This document shows, in pieces, positions 7,188 to 14,225 of a DNA stretch of 17,345 nt. Numbering within the stretch: position 1 is the first letter of the stretch; each line of letters begins with the position of its first letter. The stretch spans positions 1 to 17,345 of the forward strand of contig JAEWDJ010000063.1 of the NCBI GenBank assembly GCA_023390155.1. Reading direction: 5' to 3'. The notes below the pieces were generated by a model that saw only the letters and a program-made list of their open reading frames with translations, made no database searches and had not been told where the DNA came from. Both the position numbers and the translations under genes were made by a program. Source of the stretch: Actinomycetes bacterium (GTDB taxonomy: Bacteria > Actinomycetota > Actinomycetes > Actinomycetales > Microbacteriaceae).

Positions 7188-8260
7188 CGATCGTCGACGC
7201 CATCGCCGAGCCGTTGCCCCGCGCGGTCATCGATCTCGCCGCACTGCGCCGCAACGTCGCGCATCTGGCGGCCGTGGCCGCGCCCGCCGAGGTGATGCTC
7301 GCTGTGAAGGCCGACGCCTATGGGCACGGCCTCCTCCCCGTCGCCGAGGCGGGCCTCGAAGCGGGAGCCACCTCGCTCGCCGTGCTGGAGGTGCAGGCGG
7401 GCCTCGTCCTGCGGCGCGCCGGCGTGACCGCACCCATCCTCGCCTGGCTGCACGGCCAGGACACGGACTGGCGCGGCGCCATCGAGAACGACATCGAGCT
7501 CGGCATCTCGGCGGTCTGGCAGCTGGAGGTCATCGCCGCGGCCGGCGCCGACCGCCCCGCGGTCATCCACCTCAAGGTCGACACCGGGCTGAGCCGCAAC
7601 GGCGCGACGCGCGCGGACTGGCCGGGCCTGATTGACACGGCTCTCGCCCTCCAGGAGCGCGGCGTCGTCCGGGTGCGCGCCGCGTGGTCGCACCTGGCCG
7701 ACGCCTCCCTCGAGGAGGACAAGCGCGCGCTCGCCGAGTTCCACGACGCCGTGGCGGAGGCGGAGGCGCGCGGCGCCCGGTTCGAGATCCTGCACCTCGC
7801 GGCGAGCTCCGCCGGGATCCGGATGCCGGAGGCCCGGTTCGACCTCGTGCGCTTCGGCATCGCCGCGTACGGCTTCTCCCCCTTCGACGACGCCACCGGC
7901 GCCGAGCTCGGCCTCGTGCCGGTGATGCGGTTGGAGGCGCCGGTCACCGAGGTGCATGTCGACGGGACCACCCACGTGCGCCTGGCGATCGGCTTCGGCG
8001 ACGGCGTTCCCACCCTCGGGATCGCGAAGGCGTCCGTGCAGCTCGCCGGCCGGCGCTGCCCCGTCGTCGACGTGGAGGCGGACGCCCTGATCGTCGATGC
8101 CGGTCCCGCGCGCGTGCGCGTCGGAGACGTGGCGGTGCTGTTCGGCCCGGGCGACGGCGGCGAGGTCACCGCCGAGAAGTGGGCCGACTGGGCCGAGACC
8201 ATCGCGGACGAGATGATCACGGGCGTCGCGGCCCGCGTCCCGCGCGTCTACATCGGCTAG
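7184..8260 (+). CDS. alr: Alanine racemase-family PLP enzyme lacking the C-terminal catalytic Tyr
   Basis: This 358-residue fold-type III PLP enzyme should interconvert L- and D-amino acids, classically alanine for the cell wall. The barrel is complete: Lys42 and Tyr46 in VKADAYGHG, Lys131 in HLKVDTG (the carbamylated Lys position), Arg138 in DTGLSRNG, His170 in WSHLADAS, Ser208/Ser209, and Arg223 in LVRFGIAAYG. The C-terminal domain is altered. The segment with the VSYGxxY catalytic Tyr is deleted (VHVDGTTHVRLAIG runs straight into GFGDG), Tyr284 is Phe271, and the MDQ site reads ADA. As a homodimer it would lack the second catalytic base. The coupled upstream gene keeps exactly these missing parts. 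GAGAGG lies 11 nt before ATG. Substrate may be Ala or another amino acid such as a diamino acid; the sequence does not decide this. Confidence 0.88.
   Translation: MTIVDAIAEPLPRAVIDLAALRRNVAHLAAVAAPAEVMLAVKADAYGHGLLPVAEAGLEAGATSLAVLEVQAGLVLRRAGVTAPILAWLHGQDTDWRGAIENDIELGISAVWQLEVIAAAGADRPAVIHLKVDTGLSRNGATRADWPGLIDTALALQERGVVRVRAAWSHLADASLEEDKRALAEFHDAVAEAEARGARFEILHLAASSAGIRMPEARFDLVRFGIAAYGFSPFDDATGAELGLVPVMRLEAPVTEVHVDGTTHVRLAIGFGDGVPTLGIAKASVQLAGRRCPVVDVEADALIVDAGPARVRVGDVAVLFGPGDGGEVTAEKWADWAETIADEMITGVAARVPRVYIG
8257..8260. other. CTAG shared by two convergent stop codons
   Basis: TAG at 8258-8260 ends alr on the plus strand. CTA at 8257-8259 is the TAG of gatD on the minus strand. The two coding regions overlap by 4 bp and there is no space for a terminator between them, so the transcripts must overlap at their 3' ends. 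Confidence 0.95.
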
Positions 8261-8973
8261 AGCGAGACACCCAGACGGTCGGCGATCGCGCGGCGCGCGT
8301 TGGTGGCGTAGCGGTCGACGCGCTCGGTCTGCGAGACCGGCGGCAGCTCGGCCCGGAGGGCGGCGGCGAGCAGCCGATCCGCCAGCACGGGGTTCATGGG
8401 CAGGACCGGTCCGTGCAGGTGCGTGCCGATGGCCGCGCCGACGGTCACGCCCTCGGTCGCTCCGTCGTTGCCGGTGCCGCTGACGATCCGTCCGAGCGGC
8501 TCGCCGCCCTCGAGCTCCGTACGCGCGGAGTGGTTCTCGAAGCCGGCCAGGGTGCCGGTCTCCACGGTGCGCACGACGACCTCGCCGACGTGCCGCTCTC
8601 GCCCGAGCACGGCGCGGCTGGGGAAGACCCCGGCGCCGGCGAGCGTCTCGCCCTCCGGAGTGACGAGCTCGCGGCCGAGTAGCTGCCAGCCGCCCGCGAT
8701 CGCGAGGATCGGGATGCCCGCGTCGCGCCAGTCACGCAGCTGCACGGCGATCCGCTGGACGTCGTCGTGCACCGCGCGCTGGGCGGACAGCGGGCCCGAG
8801 CCGATGTGGACGATGTCGACGCTCGCGGGGAGCTCCGCCCCGGGCGTGTGGGTGACGACCTCGGCCTCCACGCCGCGCCAGCGGGCGCGCTCGGCGAGGG
8901 CGAGCACGTTGCCGGCGTCGCCGTTGATCCCGAGCTCGCGCGGGTACAGGTGGAGGATCCGCAGCACGCTCAC
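8257..8973 (-). CDS. gatD: GatD-like class I amidotransferase with the catalytic Cys replaced
   Basis: This 238-residue CobB/CobQ-type glutamine amidotransferase subunit aligns along its length with GatD, the partner of MurT in lipid II D-glutamate amidation. Matching segments include LYPRELGINGDAGNVLAL at the start, GFENHSARTELEG (144-156), and GTHLHGPVLPMNP (183-195) with the catalytic His187. The nucleophile elbow, normally ICGGYQ, reads IAGGWQ: Ala93 occupies the Cys94 position of Staphylococcus aureus GatD and the codon is GCG. Glutamine hydrolysis by the usual thioester route should be impossible. The GTG start at 8973 overlaps the murT stop (GTGA), giving translational coupling. The fold and coupling suggest a structural role, or a binding role for another amine donor, with MurT. 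Confidence 0.86.
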   Translation of the reverse strand: MSVLRILHLYPRELGINGDAGNVLALAERARWRGVEAEVVTHTPGAELPASVDIVHIGSGPLSAQRAVHDDVQRIAVQLRDWRDAGIPILAIAGGWQLLGRELVTPEGETLAGAGVFPSRAVLGRERHVGEVVVRTVETGTLAGFENHSARTELEGGEPLGRIVSGTGNDGATEGVTVGAAIGTHLHGPVLPMNPVLADRLLAAALRAELPPVSQTERVDRYATNARRAIADRLGVSL

Positions 8974-10244
8974 CGCTCGCCGCCTTCCAGGTCGAGGAAT
9001 CCGAGCTGTTTGCGGATCAGCATCATCTGCTCGTAGTTCACGATCATCGTCTTGGTGCCGCGCGACGGCTTCGGGAGGGCGAGGAAGGCCGTGAGCGCCG
9101 GCTTCAGCTCCGGGACGACCTGGTCGACCTCGATGCCCGCGTAGGCGAAACGGGTGGCGAACTGCCACGCCTTCGTGCCCGAGACGATGTCCACGTGCCC
9201 CAGCTTGGAGAGGTCGATGTCGTACACCCAGGACGGGTCCGGAGTCCCCTCGTCCACGGCCACGAAGACCTGCTCGGGCGACTCCGCCAGGTAGTCGAGG
9301 TTCAGCTGCAGGCTCGGCGGGTTCTTCATCATGATGATCTCGATGTCCTCGTCGCCGACCCGCAGGGTCTCGCCGCGGCCGTAGACCGTGCGGAGCGAAC
9401 CCATCGCGGCCACCACGGCGTTCGGCCGGAACCGCTCGCCGAGGAGGCGGCGCGCCATGGCGGTCGCGCCCGCCGCGTCCACCGCGTAGTGCAGCCCGCG
9501 TGCCGGGAGGCCGATGCGCACGTGCTCGCCGCCGATCGTCAGCTGGGCGCTCTGCACCTCCAGCGCCGAGACGAACACCGACGGCACCGGCAGCGCGCCC
9601 GCGGCGACGCCGCTCAGGTCCTTCACGTTGGCCAGGCCGTTCGGCGCGGACTCGATGATGGACGGTGCGACGGCGAACGTCGACACGTCGGCGCCGGCGG
9701 CGGAGAGCTCGGCGCCGATACGCGCCAGCGAGTCGTCGTCGGCGTTGACCACGACGAACTCGCTGGAACGCTCCGCGATCGTCCGCAGCATCCCGACGAC
9801 CCGTGTCGGCTCGAAGAACCGGTTGAGCTGGTCGATCTGCACGTTGAGCAGCAGCGAACCGCGCGGCTTCAGCAGGCTGGCGAGGTCCACGCCGTAAGCC
9901 TCGTCGACCTCGATGACGCCGACGTCGCCGCGCACGTACCCGTCGAGCGGGACGTCGGCGAGCAGGGCCGAGGCGATGCCCTGCGGGAGGTTGCCGCCCG
10001 AGGGGTTCGTGAACACCTCGAGGCCGTGCTCCCGCAGGATCGCCGTGAGCATGTTGGTGGTCGTCGACTTGCCGTTCGACCCCGAGACGAACACCACGCC
10101 GAGCGGCAGCCGGCTGACCGCGCGCTCGAGGAACTTCGGGGCGATGGCGAGCGCCACCCGGCCGGGCACGGCCGAGCCCCCGCCGCGCAGGCGAAGGAGC
10201 CAGCGGGCGAGGCGGCCGGCGACGACCGCCAGTCGATACCGCAC
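8970..10244 (-). CDS. murT: MurT-like Mur ligase without the zinc ribbon
   Basis: This 424-residue Mur ligase-family protein should activate a carboxyl group with ATP; MurT proper acts on the alpha-carboxyl of D-Glu in lipid II with ammonia from GatD. The N-terminus (RYRLAVVAGRLARWLLRLRG) is typical of MurT. The P-loop GSNGKSTTT is at 55-63, with EVDEAYGVDL at 112-121, NADDD at 167-171, MKNPPS at 306-311 and DPSWVYDIDL at 336-345; this last segment resembles the D-x-S-W region of S. aureus MurT. Two deviations stand out. There is no Cys anywhere, and the Cys4 zinc-ribbon insertion is replaced by a short Ala/Val-rich stretch (about 190-230). The RDQ(L/M)DRxGE motif reads IDQLNRFFE. It starts at GTG 10244, only 4 nt after the sigA stop, so it belongs to the sigA transcript. 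Confidence 0.86.
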   Translation of the reverse strand: MRYRLAVVAGRLARWLLRLRGGGSAVPGRVALAIAPKFLERAVSRLPLGVVFVSGSNGKSTTTNMLTAILREHGLEVFTNPSGGNLPQGIASALLADVPLDGYVRGDVGVIEVDEAYGVDLASLLKPRGSLLLNVQIDQLNRFFEPTRVVGMLRTIAERSSEFVVVNADDDSLARIGAELSAAGADVSTFAVAPSIIESAPNGLANVKDLSGVAAGALPVPSVFVSALEVQSAQLTIGGEHVRIGLPARGLHYAVDAAGATAMARRLLGERFRPNAVVAAMGSLRTVYGRGETLRVGDEDIEIIMMKNPPSLQLNLDYLAESPEQVFVAVDEGTPDPSWVYDIDLSKLGHVDIVSGTKAWQFATRFAYAGIEVDQVVPELKPALTAFLALPKPSRGTKTMIVNYEQMMLIRKQLGFLDLEGGER

Positions 10245-10248
10245 CGGT

Positions 10249-11580
<1,332 letters not shown>

Positions 11581-11819
11581 GTGAACACCTTTCAATACCA
11601 AGCGGAGTCCGGATTCCTCGCGGTCCGTCGTGGCTCAGGGTTGCGTGCGGACATTACTAAGACCCATGTCAAGTCCTGGGAGGAACGTCGGGCATCGTCG
11701 AATGCTCCGACCCACAGGATATGAACGGGTCCAGGTACCAATTATTGCACGTTCCACGCGCTCCCCCGACCATCTCGGCCGTCTCGCACGGACGGGCTGC
11801 CGTCCGGCAGGTCCCGCGG
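11581..11819 (-). promoter_or_regulatory. sigA upstream region
   Basis: This 239-bp gap, the largest in the window, separates the MFS stop from the sigA start on the same strand and must hold the sigA promoter. On the minus strand it has a perfect -35 hexamer TTGACA (11672-11667), but the nearest TANNNT, TAATGT, follows after only 10 nt. A second candidate -10, TATCCT (11721-11716), has TTGGTA 14 nt upstream. Neither pair has normal 16-18 nt spacing, so the promoter is not resolved. The sigA ribosome site AAAGG lies 7 nt before ATG. Confidence 0.5.
11790..11810 (-). terminator. Candidate terminator of the MFS gene
   Basis: Ten to thirty nt after the MFS stop two overlapping hairpins are possible: CTGCCG-GA-CGGCAG (11810-11797) and GGACGG-CAGC-CCGTCC (11805-11790). 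They share bases and exclude one another. There is no U-tract, as is common for actinobacterial terminators, so this could equally be an mRNA 3' structure. Confidence 0.35.
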
Positions 11820-13160
11820 TCAGCTCGCCTCGCGACCGCTCCGCCTCCGCCATGCGTCGGAGAGTGCAACCCAGATCGGGGCCACTTCTATTCCCTCGTC
11901 CTCCTGCATCCGCCGCCGGGTGCGCCGGCGGGCGCGCAGGAGGAAGAGGACACCCGACCCGATGATGACGTACTGGATGGCGAACGCCCAGCGGAAGGAG
12001 TCGAGAGCGTAGAGATCGGCGGCCGCCCCCGCGGCGACGCGCGCGCTGTTCTGGGCGTCGAGGGCGATCCCGATGAGGAGCATCATCACGAAGCTCGCGA
12101 GGAACCCGCCGACGTTCACGATGCCGTTCGCGGAGCCGAGGCTGTGCAGCGGATTGGACGTGCGGGCGAAGTCGAAGCCGATCATCGATCCGGGGCCGCC
12201 GATGCCGATGGCGATCAGCAGGACGATGAGCAGCCAGACCGGAGGCGTCCCTGGCCAGAGGAGGACGACGGCCCACACCACGCCCATCATGGCGACGATC
12301 CCGAGCACCAGGTTGCTGCGGCGCAGCGGGAACCGAGCGGTCAGCAGGCCGAGGAGCGGCCCGGCGATCAGTCCCGCGACGACGGAGACGATCAGGAGGG
12401 CGGAGGCCTCCGCCGGGTCGATCCCGAGCGCGAACGCCATGAACGGCAGTCCCCACATGAGCGTGAACACCGTGCCGGAGGACTGGGTGACGAAGTGGGA
12501 CCAGAAGCCCAGCTGCGTGCCGGGACGGGCCAGGCTGACCCGCAGCTGACGGAGCGAGTCGCCCCAGGTCGCCGGGCGCGGCCCCTCGCTGGAGCCGACC
12601 GGACGGTCGGAGATGGCGACCGCGATGGCGATCAGAGCGAGGACGGAGAGCGAGGCCGCCGACAGGAACGCGGGCGTCCACCCCGCCTGGTGCAGGATGA
12701 GCGCGAACGGAATGGCCGAGAGCACCTGGCCGAGCTGACCGATGTTGCCGATCCACTGCGACAGCTGCGGGACGATCCGGCCCCGGAACCACGAGTTGGT
12801 CAGGCGGATCACCGATGTGAAGACGGTGGCGTCACCGGCGCCCACCAGGATTCGCCCGACGATCGCGAGGGCGATGGTCGGCGAGAACGCGACCGCGACC
12901 TGGCCGGCGACCATGAGCGCCGTCCCGATCAGCATGAGCCGGCGCGACCCGATCCGGTCGATGAGCACGCCGACCGGGATCTGCATCGCCGCGTACACGA
13001 TCAGCTGCACGACGGCGAGGGAGGAGAGGACGGAGGCGGAGACGTGGAAACGCTCCGTCGCGGCGACCCCGGCGACCCCGATGGAGGTGCGCTGCATGAC
13101 CGCCACGAGATAGGCGAGTGCGCCGATCCCGAAGACGAACCAGGAGCGCCGCGAGTTCAC
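11820..13160 (-). CDS. MFS transporter
   Basis: This 446-residue integral membrane protein of the major facilitator superfamily has about 12 hydrophobic segments. The loop between segments 2 and 3 has the family motif A form GVLIDRIGSRRLM. A hydrophilic central loop (RPVGSSEGPRPATWGDSL) divides the two six-helix halves, and the C-terminus is very basic (LRARRRTRRRMQ) and cytoplasmic. A proton-coupled porter of a small molecule is likely; the substrate cannot be read from the sequence. GTG at 13160 is the start just before the first membrane segment. It lacks a Shine-Dalgarno but lies 6 nt after a TAGACT -10 box, so the mRNA is probably leaderless. It lies 31 bp downstream of the PAC2 gene on the same strand but appears to have its own promoter. 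Confidence 0.88.
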   Translation of the reverse strand: MNSRRSWFVFGIGALAYLVAVMQRTSIGVAGVAATERFHVSASVLSSLAVVQLIVYAAMQIPVGVLIDRIGSRRLMLIGTALMVAGQVAVAFSPTIALAIVGRILVGAGDATVFTSVIRLTNSWFRGRIVPQLSQWIGNIGQLGQVLSAIPFALILHQAGWTPAFLSAASLSVLALIAIAVAISDRPVGSSEGPRPATWGDSLRQLRVSLARPGTQLGFWSHFVTQSSGTVFTLMWGLPFMAFALGIDPAEASALLIVSVVAGLIAGPLLGLLTARFPLRRSNLVLGIVAMMGVVWAVVLLWPGTPPVWLLIVLLIAIGIGGPGSMIGFDFARTSNPLHSLGSANGIVNVGGFLASFVMMLLIGIALDAQNSARVAAGAAADLYALDSFRWAFAIQYVIIGSGVLFLLRARRRTRRRMQEDEGIEVAPIWVALSDAWRRRSGREAS

Positions 13161-13166
13161 GAACCG

Positions 13167-13172
13167 AGTCTA
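13167..13172 (-). promoter_or_regulatory. -10 box for a leaderless MFS transcript
   Basis: On the minus strand GGCC-TAGACT-CGGTTC is followed directly by GTG. TAGACT fits TANNNT, and the 6-nt gap would put transcription start on the G of the start codon. No Shine-Dalgarno is present and no clear -35 was found. Confidence 0.5.
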
Positions 13173-13173
13173 G

Positions 13174-13191
13174 GCCCGCTCCCGCGCGGGC
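13174..13191 (-). terminator. Hairpin directly after the PAC2 stop
   Basis: GCCCGC and GCGGGC form a 6-bp all-GC stem with a 6-nt loop, beginning at the base after the PAC2 stop codon and ending just before the MFS -10 box. There is no U-tract. It could end PAC2 transcription and so separate the two genes. Confidence 0.35.
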
Positions 13192-14121
13192 TCAGCGGTC
13201 GCCGAGCCCGTTCTCCTCGTCGCCGTGGCGGCGGAACGCGAGGAAGTTCTCCAGCTCGGCCGCGATCTCGTCCGCCGAGGGGAGCTCGCCGTCGCGGTCC
13301 GTCAGCGGCGAGCGCAGCTGCGTGTCCTCCATGTAGGTGTCGTGCCGCTCCTCCAGCGTGCCGACCAGCTTGGCCAGCTCGGCGTTGCCGGCGACCTGCT
13401 CGTCGATGTTCGCGATGAAGTCGCGGTCCTCCTGACGAAGCCGGTCGCTCGGGAAGATCAGCCCGGTGGCCGCGCTGATCGAGTCGAGCCCCGCGATGGC
13501 CGCCGCGGGGTACTCGGTGTCGGCGAGGTAGTGCGGGATGAGCAGGACGAACCCGGCGATCGGGTGCGAGGCCTGCTGCAGGCGGTACTCCAGAAGGTGG
13601 AGGGCGTTCGCCGGCACCTGGGTCTGCGGCTTCCACACGGACATCGTCTCGATGAGGTCGGACCGGTTGCCGCTCACCGTCACCCCGATCGCCCGCGTGT
13701 GCGGCACCGGCATCGGGATGGCGTGCACCCAGGTCACCGACCGCACGCGGTAGCGCTCGATCAGGCCGAGCACGGCCTCGGTGAAGGCCTCCCAACGGAA
13801 GTCCGGCTCGAAGCCGGAGAGGAAGAGGAAGGGCTGACGCAGCTCGTCGTAGGCCAGGTAGAGCTTGAGCGTCGCCGGCTGGTAGTCGGCGAGGTGATCC
13901 TGGTCGAAGTAGATGATCGGCCGGCGTGCGCGGTAGTCGAGCAGGATGTCCGCGTCGAAGGTGGCGACGACCTCGCTGTCGAGGGTGCCGAGCAGATAGG
14001 TGCCCAGCTGGCTGACCCCCGCGCCCGCGTCCGCGAACCCAGTCAGGCCGGCGACGAGGGGGAGCCCCTCCGGGACCTCGACGGCCGGATTGAGCTCGAA
14101 CAGATCGGCGGGGTGTCGCAT
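13192..14121 (-). CDS. PAC2 family protein
   Basis: This 309-residue soluble protein matches the PAC2 family (proteasome assembly chaperone 2-like), which in actinobacteria occurs as stand-alone proteins of about 300 residues. Recognisable segments are VPEGLPLVAGLTGFADAGAG near residues 16-35, DYRARRPIIYFDQ around 62-74, LSGFEPDFRWEAF around 101-113, and WVHAIPMPVPHTRAIGVTVSG around 131-151, the family's most conserved block. The C-terminal third is polar and probably helical. Its bacterial role is unknown; a chaperone or assembly role is inferred only from the eukaryotic relatives. The ATG at 14121 lies 6 nt after TAGAGT with no Shine-Dalgarno, so the mRNA is probably leaderless. It is divergent from pepA. 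Confidence 0.9.
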   Translation of the reverse strand: MRHPADLFELNPAVEVPEGLPLVAGLTGFADAGAGVSQLGTYLLGTLDSEVVATFDADILLDYRARRPIIYFDQDHLADYQPATLKLYLAYDELRQPFLFLSGFEPDFRWEAFTEAVLGLIERYRVRSVTWVHAIPMPVPHTRAIGVTVSGNRSDLIETMSVWKPQTQVPANALHLLEYRLQQASHPIAGFVLLIPHYLADTEYPAAAIAGLDSISAATGLIFPSDRLRQEDRDFIANIDEQVAGNAELAKLVGTLEERHDTYMEDTQLRSPLTDRDGELPSADEIAAELENFLAFRRHGDEENGLGDR

Positions 14122-14127
14122 GGTTCA

Positions 14128-14133
14128 ACTCTA
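14128..14133 (-). promoter_or_regulatory. -10 box for a leaderless PAC2 transcript
   Basis: On the minus strand GGCC-TAGAGT-TGAACC is followed directly by ATG at 14121. The arrangement and flanking GGCC mirror the MFS gene. No -35 hexamer is evident. Confidence 0.5.
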
Positions 14134-14213
14134 GGCCGACCGGGGGGCGCTGGCCGGTGACCCGGGCGCCCTCGGAGCACGCCCACAGCGAACAGGCCAC
14201 GGGCCGGTCGCGT

Positions 14214-14219
14214 TATGGT
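14214..14219 (+). promoter_or_regulatory. -10 box for a leaderless pepA transcript
   Basis: TATGGT-CGGAGC is followed directly by ATG at 14226. The GGAG inside the gap is only 1 nt from the start codon, too close to act as a Shine-Dalgarno. The start predicted from the -10 box is the A of ATG. Confidence 0.5.
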
Positions 14220-14225
14220 CGGAGC

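Noticed and set aside
11581..11601. TTG start of sigA at 11601
   Set aside because: The ATG at 11580 has AAAGG at 7-nt spacing and gives the usual MATRA-like start; the upstream codons contain the ribosome site.
14157..14225. Upstream extension of pepA to an earlier start
   Set aside because: The extra 23 residues do not match the family, and a -10 box lies inside this stretch 6 nt before the preferred ATG.
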